A DNA stretch of 64,000 bases, taken from contig NZ_SIRT01000017.1 in NCBI RefSeq assembly GCF_004310325.1, positions 19,834 to 83,833 of the forward strand, read 5' to 3'. Position numbers and translations under genes: made by a program. Of this stretch, positions 45,384 through 54,074 are shown in pieces (the first letter of the stretch is position 1; each line of letters begins with the position of its first letter). The stretch comes from Hyunsoonleella flava. GTDB taxonomy: Bacteria; Bacteroidota; Bacteroidia; Flavobacteriales; Flavobacteriaceae. The notes below the pieces were generated by a model. It was not told the origin of the DNA. It saw nothing but the letters and a program-made list of their open reading frames with translations, and did no database searches.

Positions 45384-45974
45384 TTAAACATGCTTCCCTT
45401 TCTCCCAACCGTGTTTTCCCAAATACTGCTCCCCACTTTCAACGGCGCCATCTTCAATAGAAGTGCCCATGGAATCATTCCATCTATTCAAATAACCAAA
45501 TAAGGAAATAACACCGAGCATTTCCACAATTTCACCTTCGTTCCAGTGTTCATACAAGCGTTTTTTTATAGTATTATCAACGGCATTTGGCACTTGAGAA
45601 GCTGCTAAACTAAAGTCTAAAGCAGCGCGTTCAGCTTCGCTAAAAGCAGGATGTGTGCGGTATTCCCAAATATTATCTAGTTGTTCTTGTTCAGCGCCAT
45701 ACCGTTCAGCAGCACGAATAGCATGTGCTTGACAATAACGACAGCCTGTAGCGTTACTTGACACCCAGGCAATCATACGTTTCAATGCTGATGTTACACG
45801 TCCTTCATTAGCCATAACAGCTTTATTTAAATTGATAAATGCCTTACTGATGGCAGGACGACGTTGCATGGTTAATACTGAGTTTGGACAAAAGCCCAAA
45901 GTTTCGTTAAAGAATTCTGCAAGTGCTTTGGTTTCCAGATCGTGCTCTGGAGATAATGGCGTTACTAAAGGCAT
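45384..45974 (-). CDS. Carboxymuconolactone decarboxylase/AhpD-family peroxidase-related protein
   Basis: 196-aa all-helical protein with the redox motif CRYCQAHAIRAAERYG (C-x2-C plus downstream His), as in AhpD-like alkylhydroperoxidases. Length and the flanking LDFSLAASQVPNAVDN region fit the peroxidase-related enzymes of this family. Divergent from an OsmC gene, and upstream of the broken Crp gene, suggesting an oxidative-stress module with its own regulator. Confidence 0.88.
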   Translation of the reverse strand: MPLVTPLSPEHDLETKALAEFFNETLGFCPNSVLTMQRRPAISKAFINLNKAVMANEGRVTSALKRMIAWVSSNATGCRYCQAHAIRAAERYGAEQEQLDNIWEYRTHPAFSEAERAALDFSLAASQVPNAVDNTIKKRLYEHWNEGEIVEMLGVISLFGYLNRWNDSMGTSIEDGAVESGEQYLGKHGWEKGKHV

Positions 45975-46033
45975 GATTTTATTTTTTTAGTAGTATTTTT
46001 GAATTTACAATTAACGAAAAATAATTCAGAAAA

Positions 46034-46462
46034 ATGGCAATAAAAGTTTCCACAAAATGGTTAGGAGAAATGCGATTTGAAAGTACCAATCCTTCGGGGC
46101 ATAATTTGTTTATTGATGCAGGTGAAGAAAACGGAGGCAAAAGTGAAGGTTATCGCCCTAAAGCCTTAATGTTATCAGGATTAGCAGGTTGCTCTGGGCT
46201 AGATGTGGCTGCTTTGATAAAGAAAATGAAGTTGGATGTTGATGATTTTAATATAGATATTGAGGCAAATTTAACTGATGAGCACCCTAAATATTATGAT
46301 AAGGTGGCAATGCATTTTCATTTCTATGGGGATAATTTACAAGAAAAGAAATTGCAACGTGCAGTAGATTTATCCATTGAAAAATACTGTGGTGTTATGG
46401 AAATGTTCCGTCAATTTTCAGAATTGGATATAGAAACGCATTTTCATACCAAAAGTGCCTAG
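46034..46462 (+). CDS. OsmC-family protein
   Basis: 142 aa. Matches the OsmC/Ohr fold (KALMLSGLAGCSGLDVAALIKKMK in the middle, with the helix-cysteine motif GCSG). Ohr needs two active-site cysteines; the second (usually in the VEKTCPYSN region) appears as EKYCGVMEM, so a thiol-peroxidase activity is possible. Divergent from the AhpD-like gene, consistent with a role in organic peroxide defence. Confidence 0.88.
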   Translation: MAIKVSTKWLGEMRFESTNPSGHNLFIDAGEENGGKSEGYRPKALMLSGLAGCSGLDVAALIKKMKLDVDDFNIDIEANLTDEHPKYYDKVAMHFHFYGDNLQEKKLQRAVDLSIEKYCGVMEMFRQFSELDIETHFHTKSA

Positions 46463-46516
46463 ACTGATAAGTACTTTTAATTTAGGGTTTAGAAATTATA
46501 ACTTAAAACTTTTTGA

Positions 46517-48208
46517 ATGCGCTGGACGCTTAAACCAAAACCAAATTTAGAAAGGATAAAACATTTACAAGAAGCACTTCAAGTTGATGAAGTAATTGCA
46601 ACGATTTTAGTGCAACGTGGTATTGAAACTTATGAGGAGGCAAAGGCATTTTTTCGCCCTAGTTTAAGTCATCTACATGACCCTTTTCTAATGAAGGATA
46701 TGGACAAGGCGGTGGCACGTATTGAAAAAGCTATTGCTGATAAGGAAAATATTTTGGTTTATGGCGATTATGATGTGGATGGCACTACGGCAGTGGCTTT
46801 GATGTCTACATATCTTAAAACTAAGCATAATCTAGTGTATACCTACGTTCCTAATCGGTATGATGAAGGGTATGGCGTATCCAAAAAGGGTATCAACTTT
46901 GCGTTAGAGAATGATTTTTCATTAATTATTGCATTAGATTGTGGTATCAAAGCCATAGATAAAGTGGCCTATGCAAAAACATTGGGTATTGATTTTATCA
47001 TTTGCGATCATCACAGGCCTGGAGAAAATATTCCTGAAGCAGTAGCGGTTTTAGACCCAAAACGCGAAGATTGCGAGTACCCTTACAAGGAGTTATGCGG
47101 GTGTGGTGTTGGTTTTAAGTTGATTCAAGCTTTAGCACAAAAGGATGGAGAAACTACAGAGGATTTAATCAAGTATTTGGATTTGGTAGCAACGGCCATT
47201 GGTGCAGATATTGTACCTATTGATGGTGAAAACAGAGTAATGGCTTATTTTGGACTGCATGTTATTAACACCAACCCAAGACCGGGAATTAAAGCAATCA
47301 TCGATCAGGTTGAAAAAACAGAGTTGACCATTACCGATGTAGTTTTTATCATAGCGCCTCGTATTAATGCTGCTGGCCGCATGGAGCATGGTAATTTTGC
47401 TGTAGCCTTATTAGCAGATGAAGAATACGAGGATGCAAAAAAACACGCCGTAGATATTGACAATTACAATTTAGAAAGAAGAGCTACCGATAAAGAAATT
47501 ACTGAAGCGGCCTTACAACAAATTGAAGAAAATAAAGAGCAAGACCGATTGACCACTGTAGTTTATGGCGAAGATTGGCATAAGGGTGTCATAGGTATTG
47601 TGGCTTCAAGGTTGACGGAAACCTATTACCGCCCTACTTTGGTATTTACCAAAAGTGGTGGAAAACTGGCGGCTTCGGCACGTTCAGTAAGAGGTTTCGA
47701 CGTATATAATGCTTTAGAGGCTTGCAAAGAATATATTGAGCAGTTTGGCGGACACAAATATGCAGCTGGTTTAACCCTAGAAGAAGAAAACTATGAAGCT
47801 TTCAAGCAAGCTTTTGAAGATGAAGTTTCTAAAACTATTGATAGAAACTTATTAACTCCAGAAATTAAGATTGATACCCAAATTGAATTAAACGATATTA
47901 CGCCTAAGTTTTATAGAATTTTAAAACAATTTGCACCCTACGGACCAAGTAATATGACACCCGTATTCATGACCGATAATTTAAAAGATACTGGCTATGG
48001 AAAGTGTGTTGGTGCTGATAAAACACATCTGCGAATTACTGCAAGTCAAACCGATTCTAATAGTATCGTGGCGATCGGTTTCGGGATGGGAGATAAATAC
48101 GAATTAATTTCTGAGGGAAAACCATTTAAGGCTGTGTACTCCATTGACGAAAATGAATGGCGGGGTAACGTGTCGTTGCAATTAAAATTAAGGGATATTA
48201 AAGCGTAG
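46517..48208 (+). CDS. recJ: Single-stranded-DNA-specific 5'-3' exonuclease RecJ
   Basis: 563-aa DHH-family nuclease of RecF-type recombination and mismatch/base-excision repair. Metal motifs: YGDYDVDGTTAVALM, the ALDCGIKA region, CDHHRPGENIP (DHH) and GRMEHG; the DHHA1 region has SGGKLAASARSVRGFDVY and the GGHKYAAG motif. A C-terminal OB-like domain follows. The next gene (MFS) begins 5 bp downstream. Confidence 0.97.
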   Translation: MRWTLKPKPNLERIKHLQEALQVDEVIATILVQRGIETYEEAKAFFRPSLSHLHDPFLMKDMDKAVARIEKAIADKENILVYGDYDVDGTTAVALMSTYLKTKHNLVYTYVPNRYDEGYGVSKKGINFALENDFSLIIALDCGIKAIDKVAYAKTLGIDFIICDHHRPGENIPEAVAVLDPKREDCEYPYKELCGCGVGFKLIQALAQKDGETTEDLIKYLDLVATAIGADIVPIDGENRVMAYFGLHVINTNPRPGIKAIIDQVEKTELTITDVVFIIAPRINAAGRMEHGNFAVALLADEEYEDAKKHAVDIDNYNLERRATDKEITEAALQQIEENKEQDRLTTVVYGEDWHKGVIGIVASRLTETYYRPTLVFTKSGGKLAASARSVRGFDVYNALEACKEYIEQFGGHKYAAGLTLEEENYEAFKQAFEDEVSKTIDRNLLTPEIKIDTQIELNDITPKFYRILKQFAPYGPSNMTPVFMTDNLKDTGYGKCVGADKTHLRITASQTDSNSIVAIGFGMGDKYELISEGKPFKAVYSIDENEWRGNVSLQLKLRDIKA

Positions 48209-48213
48209 TTATT

Positions 48214-49479
48214 ATGGCAAAAACCGACCCATATGCTGCACTAAGAATTAGAGAGTTCAATATTTTTTTACTGCTGCGCCTGTTTCTAGTATTTGGTTGG
48301 TCCATGCAATTTATTGTCATTGAATGGCAGGTGTATAGTTTGACAAAAGATCCATTATCGCTTGGGATTATTGGGCTTATGGAAATAATTCCAGCATTTA
48401 CCATGGCTTTGTTTGCAGGTCATATTGTGGACCAGCGAGAAAAACGAAATTTATTTGCCCTTTGTATCGCTGCTTTTTCACTCATTAGTTTAGGATTATT
48501 TTTGTTGACCTCAGATACCGTTGTAGGTGATTGGTCTACGCGATCTATTCTTTATTGTATTTATGCCTTGGTGTTTTTTGGAGGGTTTTTGCGTTCGTTT
48601 TTTGGACCAATAATTTTCTCCTTAGTAGCTTTAATTGTTCCTAAGAAAATATATCCTAATGCTGCAACTTGGAGCACAAGTACTTGGAAGACGGCTGCGG
48701 TTTTAGGAGCACTTTTCGGAGGGTTTTTTATCAGTTGGATTGGTGTGGCAAGTACCTTATGCGTCGTGTTTTTTCTTGTGGTGATTTCCTTTTTTATGGT
48801 TTTTTTAATTGAGAAGAAACCCATTTTAAATAAAAAGATAGGCGAGCCTATGATGGACAGCCTAAAAGTTGGTGTACGTTTTGTATTTCAAAATAAAGCA
48901 ATTTTAGGAGCGTTAACGTTGGATATGATTGCAGTCTTGTTTGGTGGTACTGTTGCCATTCTTTCCGTATTTGCACAGGATGTTTTGGAAGTGGGTAGTG
49001 AAGGTTTTGGGATTATGAATGCTTCTATTTCGTTGGGAAGTATTTTAACTATGTTCGCCACCACTTACATTCCGATAAGTAAGAATACAGGCAAAAAAAT
49101 GTTGATTGCGGTATTTGTATTTGGATTGAGTATTATCGGTTTCGGACTTTCAAATATTTTTTGGGTGAGTGTTTTAATGTTATTTATTAGTGGAGCTGCA
49201 GATGGTATTTCTATGGTGATTCGGCAAACGATTTTACAATTGAAAACCCCTGACGATATGCGTGGGCGCGTATCTTCTGTAAATTCTATGTTTGTTGGCT
49301 CTTCTAACGAATTAGGCGCTTTTGAAAGTGGTTTAACCGCCAAAATAATGGGACCTGTTGCTGCCGTAGTTTTTGGAGGTTCCATGACGCTACTCACTGT
49401 TTTTACCGTTGGATTAAAAAACCCTGTTCTACGTGAATTGGATTTAACCGAGGATATTGAAGCTAGTGAGGTAGAGTAA
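48214..49479 (+). CDS. Major facilitator superfamily transporter
   Basis: 421 aa, with about 12 membrane helices. The first cytoplasmic loop carries GHIVDQREKRN, the MFS motif A-like signature. It belongs to the enterobactin-exporter-like/DHA3 style with long paired halves. Substrate unknown. Immediately behind recJ in the same direction (5 bp gap), so co-transcribed. Confidence 0.88.
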   Translation: MAKTDPYAALRIREFNIFLLLRLFLVFGWSMQFIVIEWQVYSLTKDPLSLGIIGLMEIIPAFTMALFAGHIVDQREKRNLFALCIAAFSLISLGLFLLTSDTVVGDWSTRSILYCIYALVFFGGFLRSFFGPIIFSLVALIVPKKIYPNAATWSTSTWKTAAVLGALFGGFFISWIGVASTLCVVFFLVVISFFMVFLIEKKPILNKKIGEPMMDSLKVGVRFVFQNKAILGALTLDMIAVLFGGTVAILSVFAQDVLEVGSEGFGIMNASISLGSILTMFATTYIPISKNTGKKMLIAVFVFGLSIIGFGLSNIFWVSVLMLFISGAADGISMVIRQTILQLKTPDDMRGRVSSVNSMFVGSSNELGAFESGLTAKIMGPVAAVVFGGSMTLLTVFTVGLKNPVLRELDLTEDIEASEVE

Positions 49480-49507
49480 AAACTATGTCTGGTAAAAGGT
49501 GGACTAA

Positions 49508-50269
49508 TTATACTTTATACTCCTTTAAATCCAAAGTTTCTCCATCAAAAACTCCATAAGTAAAATACTGAATCCAATCCCCAAGATTAATATATTTGGA
49601 ATTGTTGTTGAGGTCGATATCCAGCGGCAAGTGCCTGTGTCCAAAAACGAAGTAGTCGCGGTGTTTGTCGTCTAGTTTACGCTTACAATACTGCACTAGC
49701 CATTCATTATCTTCACCAAGAAATTTAGCATCTTCATCGCCTGAAATCATTTTGTTTTTAACGGACATATAATGCCCCAATCGCACACCAAAATCGGGAT
49801 GTATTAAACGTTTAAAGAGCCATTTACAAATGGGGTTGGTGAAAACCTTTTTCATACGCTTATAACCTTTATCTCCAGGACCCAATCCGTCACCATGACC
49901 AATGAAAAAGGTTTTGTCGTTAAAAGTGAATTCTTTGGGTTTGTGATATACGGGAATATTTAGTTCTTCTTCAAAATAGCCATCCATCCACAAATCGTGA
50001 TTGCCTACAAAGTAATGAATTGGAATACCAGAATCTGATATTTCAGCAAGTTTACCAAGGGTGCGTGTAAAACCTTTGGGGACTACTTTTTTATATTCCA
50101 TCCAAAAGTCGAACAAATCGCCTAACAAAAAAATAACGGCTGCATCTTTTTTGATCTCGTCCAACCAAGCAACGAATTTTTTTTCGCGAGGTAAGGATGC
50201 TTCTCGTGTTGGGGCGCCGAGGTGATTATCGGAAGCGAAATATATTTTTTTTCCTTTTGGGATTTGCAT
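49508..50269 (-). CDS. lpxH: UDP-2,3-diacylglucosamine diphosphatase
   Basis: Metallophosphatase making lipid X in lipid A synthesis. 253 aa from the ATG at 50269 (MQIPKGKKIYFASDNHLG); a longer frame needs a GTG. Metal motifs: SDNHLG, LGDLFDFW, GNHDLW, GHGDG and FGHRHLP, typical of the calcineurin-like LpxH/LpxG type. The organism therefore makes a Gram-negative outer membrane. Its start is followed upstream by a palindromic element and then queD. Confidence 0.92.
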   Translation of the reverse strand: MQIPKGKKIYFASDNHLGAPTREASLPREKKFVAWLDEIKKDAAVIFLLGDLFDFWMEYKKVVPKGFTRTLGKLAEISDSGIPIHYFVGNHDLWMDGYFEEELNIPVYHKPKEFTFNDKTFFIGHGDGLGPGDKGYKRMKKVFTNPICKWLFKRLIHPDFGVRLGHYMSVKNKMISGDEDAKFLGEDNEWLVQYCKRKLDDKHRDYFVFGHRHLPLDIDLNNNSKYINLGDWIQYFTYGVFDGETLDLKEYKV

Positions 50270-50391
50270 ATGGTAAATATAGTTTTTTGCCACGAATTTC
50301 ACGAATTATGATAAACTTCTGTAAGTGGCTCGTAAAGCTTTTGCAAATGTGAAGTAAGTTTTATGTTTTGCTGATGATAGCAAACAGGACT

Positions 50392-50475
50392 GCGTTTGGG
50401 ATTGAGGCATTTGTTGAAGCTCCCTGACGTAGGAAGGAGCGACTGCCGAAAGCCCGACCCTGTAGGGGAACGCCC
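50392..50475 (-). repeat. Palindromic intergenic element, copy 5 (behind queD)
   Basis: In minus orientation it begins GGGCGTTCCCC 6 bp after the queD stop, has the hairpin CCCCTACAGGG, then TCGGGCTTTC, GTCGCTCCTTCC, AGGGAGCTTCAACA and ends near TCAATCCCAAACGC. Sense orientation relative to queD. Confidence 0.85.
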
Positions 50476-50481
50476 AAAAAA

Positions 50482-50934
50482 TCAATCTTGATCGTTAGCG
50501 AACCATTCCGCAAAACTGGTAGCAGTTTCTTGAAGTTTTAAGGAGTGCAACTTAATATTTTCAGGTAGGCGTGCTTTTATTTTTTTGGCAAAATCGATAA
50601 CCATCATTTCACTTGTGGGTTGATAATCAACCAATAAAATATTATGTCCACGGGTCTGCAGCTCTTTGGCTAGTTCTACATGAGGGGTGTTTTTGTTGAA
50701 CACCGTAGCGTGGTCGAAAACGCTAACAATTTCTTCTTTCACGATTTTTTTGAGATCACCAAAATCGATAACCATACCGTATTTTACGTTAGATGTGTCG
50801 CTAATGGGTTTTCCAATAACGGTGACGTCGAGACGGTAACTGTGCCCGTGTACGTTTTTACATTTGCCATCGTAGCCATAAAGGGCGTGACCGGTTTCGA
50901 AAGAGAATTGTTTGGTGATGCGTATGTTACTCAT
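50482..50934 (-). CDS. queD: 6-carboxytetrahydropterin synthase (QueD/PTPS family)
   Basis: 150 aa from the ATG at 50934 (MSNIRITKQFSFETGHAL); a TTG 21 bp earlier is rejected. Zinc-binding histidines are in ETGHAL and NVHGHSY, with the catalytic Cys in GKCKNVHGH. Converts dihydroneopterin triphosphate to the queuosine precursor in preQ0 synthesis, or is a related pterin synthase. Last gene of a run with two tiny membrane-protein genes upstream. Confidence 0.92.
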   Translation of the reverse strand: MSNIRITKQFSFETGHALYGYDGKCKNVHGHSYRLDVTVIGKPISDTSNVKYGMVIDFGDLKKIVKEEIVSVFDHATVFNKNTPHVELAKELQTRGHNILLVDYQPTSEMMVIDFAKKIKARLPENIKLHSLKLQETATSFAEWFANDQD

Positions 50935-50960
50935 TTGAATGGTATTGATGGACAAAGATA

Positions 50961-51059
50961 CTATTTGCGACGTTTTTTATTGACAAAATAGACGATAATT
51001 AGCACGAAAGCCAGGAGCAAAAAAAGACCGTTGCCACCTAAAAAGCTAAGAACATCCAT
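50961..51059 (-). CDS. 32-aa single-span membrane protein
   Basis: ATG at 51059, 2 bp after the stop of the 57-aa ORF. Sequence: a short polar-poor start (MDVLSFLGG), one hydrophobic helix (GLFLLLAFVLIIVYFV) and a basic tail (NKKRRK), so the C-terminus should face the cytoplasm. No family recognised. The queD ATG is 26 bp downstream. Confidence 0.6.
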   Translation of the reverse strand: MDVLSFLGGNGLFLLLAFVLIIVYFVNKKRRK

Positions 51060-51061
51060 AA

Positions 51062-51235
51062 TTATCTGTTTTCGTTGCGTTTTTTGCTGTAATAATAAAT
51101 CATGTAGGCGATGATAACCAGAACTACAAAGGGTATCATGGCACCAATAAATACGCCTATTTCGTAACCACTATCGGGCGCATTTTTAATTTTTTCTTCT
51201 ATATCTGGGCTTTGAAAGAGGCTTAAAAATTGCAT
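51062..51235 (-). CDS. 57-aa single-span membrane protein
   Basis: ATG at 51235. A polar N-terminal part (SPDIEEKIKNAPDSGYEIG) is followed by one membrane helix (GVFIGAMIPFVVLVIIAYMI) and a Tyr/Lys-rich tail. The stop is 2 bp from the start of the 32-aa ORF, and all three genes including queD read the same way, so they are likely one operon. No family recognised. Confidence 0.62.
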   Translation of the reverse strand: MQFLSLFQSPDIEEKIKNAPDSGYEIGVFIGAMIPFVVLVIIAYMIYYYSKKRNENR

Positions 51236-51262
51236 CGGTTTGCTTGAAAATTGGTTGTAAAG

Positions 51263-52597
51263 TTAATTGTTTTTTGCGAGTGGGATGAATTGTTTATTAA
51301 AACTAATAAGAAGAGGTAAGGCTCTTGCTATCATCCAAAACGTGAGCGCAATAAAAATACCATTTAGCTTAAAATTGAAATAATCTAAAGCGTATAGTAT
51401 TGGAATGAAAACTAAAAACGTGGCGAGTAGCAGTACATTTCTTAACGTTTTCATTTTGCCCAAGCCTTTAAAAATTCCATCAAAAATAAATGCGATAGAG
51501 CAGATGGGTTGCATGATGAGTACTATCCAGAATATATCGTAAAAACGTTGCAATACTTCTGGTTCTTTTGTGAAAAGTAAACCGATGGGTTTGTAAACAA
51601 TGAATCCCGCTACCGTTAAAATGAACCCCACTACCAATCCGATTTTAATTAATTTTTTATTGAGATTAACGAGATTTTTGTAATGTTTGCCTCCATATAA
51701 TCTACCTGACATAATATTGCCAGCACCCGCATAACCATCAATAATAAAAGCACCTAGAAACCATAGATTAATAGCGATGGTATAGGCTGCTATATAGTTT
51801 TTACCATATCCTGTGGCGAACCTTGTAGCAAAATACAAGGTAATATTGAGCGCCAGTGTTCTCACAAAAAGATTGAGAATCATGACGATAAATCTTTTAA
51901 TTTCTTTATTAAACGGAAATGTTGGTATTAAGGGTATACTCGTTTTTTTCAGTAGGAAATATGCTGAAAACAATGCCATAAGGATTTGTGCGATAACACT
52001 GGCGTAGGCTGCGCCTTCTATATTCATGGGTTCCAGATATCCTGGAATACCATATACCAAAATGAAATCTAAGATAATATTTGCAGATGCGCCAATAATG
52101 GCAATAATCATTGGATGATATGTGTTTTGTAAGCCTCTAAATGTGCCAAAAACTGCTATAGTAAACAAAGTAAACGGAAAGCCAAAAACCCTGATTTTAT
52201 AATATAGCACGCTGTAATCTAATATAAGATTAGAGGCGTTATAGAGTTTAAAAATTTGAGATGCGAAAGGATAGGTGCTAGCGATTATTAAAAGACTTAG
52301 CGACGTTACTATAAATATGGCTTGTGCTGGCAGATTTTTTACAGATTCCAAATTATCTGCTCCTAAATATTGAGATATTATGGCGGAAATGGCGCTTCTG
52401 GTTTGCCCTAAAATCCAAATGAGCATGGATAAAAATGTTCCCACAATGCCTACAGCAGCAAGTGATTCTACGGGATTCACATCAATATTACCTACAATTG
52501 CTGTATCGGTTATAGACAGAATAGGTTCTGATATTCCTGAAATTAATGCTGGAATAGCTAGTTTATTGATGTATTTTAAGCTGATATTGCTGCTCAC
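51263..52597 (-). CDS. MATE-family efflux transporter
   Basis: 444 aa, about 12 membrane helices, with the MATE-typical N-terminal block (LAIPALISGISEPILSITDTAIVG) and the internal repeat beginning near residue 235. It resembles the DinF/NorM group that exports cationic drugs with Na+ or H+. Overlaps the upstream GNAT gene by 4 bp (ATGA). Confidence 0.9.
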   Translation of the reverse strand: MSSNISLKYINKLAIPALISGISEPILSITDTAIVGNIDVNPVESLAAVGIVGTFLSMLIWILGQTRSAISAIISQYLGADNLESVKNLPAQAIFIVTSLSLLIIASTYPFASQIFKLYNASNLILDYSVLYYKIRVFGFPFTLFTIAVFGTFRGLQNTYHPMIIAIIGASANIILDFILVYGIPGYLEPMNIEGAAYASVIAQILMALFSAYFLLKKTSIPLIPTFPFNKEIKRFIVMILNLFVRTLALNITLYFATRFATGYGKNYIAAYTIAINLWFLGAFIIDGYAGAGNIMSGRLYGGKHYKNLVNLNKKLIKIGLVVGFILTVAGFIVYKPIGLLFTKEPEVLQRFYDIFWIVLIMQPICSIAFIFDGIFKGLGKMKTLRNVLLLATFLVFIPILYALDYFNFKLNGIFIALTFWMIARALPLLISFNKQFIPLAKNN

Positions 52598-53094
52598 AGG
52601 ACTAGTTCATAACAATGGAAAGGATATTCACTTTGCTTTGGAAAGTAAATATCCCCCAATTTTTTATACCCGCGAAGTTCGTAAAACTTTTGGTTTCTTT
52701 TGTTCTGTGAAAATGTATCTAATCTTATGGAAGTGTATCTTTTTGTTACAGCATAGTTTTCGGCGAATGACAATAATTCTTGCGCATGGCCTTTGCCTTG
52801 ATAATTAGGATGTACCGCTAAGCGATGGATATAAATGTTATTTTTATTTGGTGTTAACCATAATATTGGGATGTATTCTTCATCCATAAGGGTTGAAATG
52901 GTAATGCAACCTATAATGGCATTGTTAATCTCTAAAACATAGCATTCATCTCGTTTAATATCTATTTCAAAAGCTGCGGCATTTGGGTAAAATTCATTCC
53001 ATTGAAAAATGTTTTGAAAAATCATGTGTTTTGCAGACGCCTTGGTAATTTCTAAAATTTCATCTACATCTTCGAGTATTGCTTTCCGTATCAT
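52594..53094 (-). CDS. GNAT-family N-acetyltransferase
   Basis: 166 aa with the GNAT core: N-terminal MIRKAILEDVDEILEITK, central IGCITISTLMD, acetyl-CoA loop VHPNYQGKGHAQELL, and the C-terminal NQKFYELRGYKKLGDIY. Substrate unknown. Promoter region is shared with the divergent universal stress protein gene, and translation is coupled to the MATE transporter. Confidence 0.88.
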   Translation of the reverse strand: MIRKAILEDVDEILEITKASAKHMIFQNIFQWNEFYPNAAAFEIDIKRDECYVLEINNAIIGCITISTLMDEEYIPILWLTPNKNNIYIHRLAVHPNYQGKGHAQELLSFAENYAVTKRYTSIRLDTFSQNKRNQKFYELRGYKKLGDIYFPKQSEYPFHCYELVL

Positions 53095-53111
53095 TAAATT
53101 ATTTACTTTTG
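53079..53111 (+). promoter_or_regulatory. Promoter of the universal stress protein gene
   Basis: TTG at 53079-53081, 22 bp spacer, TACTTTTG at 53104-53111. The leader to the ATG at 53153 is about 35 bases. The -33 element lies inside the start of the divergent GNAT gene. Confidence 0.55.
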
Positions 53112-53152
53112 CCCCAAAATTTATTGTAAATTTAAGCTTTAACTATCTGGTT

Positions 53153-53947
53153 ATGAAAAATATTTTGGTTCCTGTGGGATCGTCAAAAAATGCGGTAAGT
53201 CATTTGCAATATGCTGTAGATTTTGCCGAGGCTTTTGGCGCAAAGGTTTTTGTTGTGCAGGTTTATAATGTATTTACCAAGGCAGGAACTATGATGAACG
53301 TCGACAAAATTATTCAACGCGAAAGTTTAGAGTTCCTGAATGGGTTGGTGGCTCAAGTCGATAAAAAAAATATTGATGTTTATGTGAAGGTTTTGAAAGG
53401 TGACATGGTTGAGACTTTAGAGTTGGCCTGTAAAGCGGCTGATGTAGATTTAGTTTTAGTTGAACCAAGAACGAACTCTATTAAAGACGAAGTGTATTTA
53501 GGGAAAACTTCTGGAAAAATTATCAAGCAAATGGATGTGCCCGCATTGATTGTTCCTGAAGGCTACAGGTTTTCGGCTCCTTCAAATATATTGATGGCAA
53601 TAAAATCGGCCATTATCAAAAAGGAAAACGTGTTACAACCTCTAAAAGATGTAAAATCAAAATTTGATTGTGATGTTGACCTACTTTTGGTAAAGACACC
53701 GTATCATAAAGCAGGTGATTTTGATGTGAATGAAGAACTAGGTTCAATCGTAAGAAATACTACTGAAAGCATAAATGCTACCACATTTCAAGGCGTATTA
53801 GAGCATTTTCAGTCGCACAGTCCCGATATGCTTTGTGTTGTAAGACGAAAACGTGGGTTTTTTGCTAAAAAATGGGAAAAGGATACTATATTGCGCAAAG
53901 ATTTTTTTATTAAAACACCTGTTTTAGTATTAAGCGGTTTAAAATAA
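53153..53947 (+). CDS. Universal stress protein with two UspA domains
   Basis: 264 aa from the ATG at 53153 (MKNILVPVGSSKNAVSHL); the longer frame from 53024 reads through the promoter and is rejected. Two tandem UspA-type halves (1-140 and 145-264). The first has the family strand-helix start (KNILVPVGSS) but no clear ATP-binding G-x2-G-x9-G loop; the second half is more diverged. The stop is 1 bp before a tRNA-Ala gene, with no terminator in between, so the tRNA may be transcribed from the same promoter. Confidence 0.9.
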   Translation: MKNILVPVGSSKNAVSHLQYAVDFAEAFGAKVFVVQVYNVFTKAGTMMNVDKIIQRESLEFLNGLVAQVDKKNIDVYVKVLKGDMVETLELACKAADVDLVLVEPRTNSIKDEVYLGKTSGKIIKQMDVPALIVPEGYRFSAPSNILMAIKSAIIKKENVLQPLKDVKSKFDCDVDLLLVKTPYHKAGDFDVNEELGSIVRNTTESINATTFQGVLEHFQSHSPDMLCVVRRKRGFFAKKWEKDTILRKDFFIKTPVLVLSGLK

Positions 53948-53948
53948 A

Positions 53949-54022
53949 GGGGATGTAGCTCAGTTGGCTAGAGCGCTTGACTGGCAGTCAAGAGGTCGTC
54001 GGTTCGAGCCCGATCTTCTCCA
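53949..54022 (+). tRNA. tRNA-Ala (anticodon GGC)
   Basis: Cloverleaf: acceptor GGGGATG/CTTCTCC with G3-U70 identity pair and a U6-U67 mismatch, D stem GCTC/GAGC, anticodon stem CTTGA/TCAAG around CTGGCAG (GGC), variable loop AGGTC, T stem GTCGG/CCGAT with TTCGAGC. Discriminator A; the 3' CCA is not encoded. Decodes GCC and GCU. A terminator follows. Confidence 0.95.
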
Positions 54023-54027
54023 CAAAA

Positions 54028-54055
54028 GGCGACATCCCAGGGATGTCGCCTTTTT
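54028..54055 (+). terminator. Intrinsic terminator after tRNA-Ala
   Basis: GGCGACATCCC / GGGATGTCGCC stem with a 1-base loop core, followed by T5 and further AT. Strong; it can also act for the converging alpha/beta hydrolase gene ending at 54075. Confidence 0.9.
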
Positions 54056-54074
54056 ATTTAGTGAGAACTAAATA

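Noticed and set aside
49480..52600. Queuosine gene cluster
   Set aside because: Only queD is present; neighbours are unrelated transport and lipid A genes.
53024..53152. 44-aa N-terminal extension of the universal stress protein
   Set aside because: It overlaps the divergent GNAT start and the promoter; the family start is MKNILVPV at 53153.
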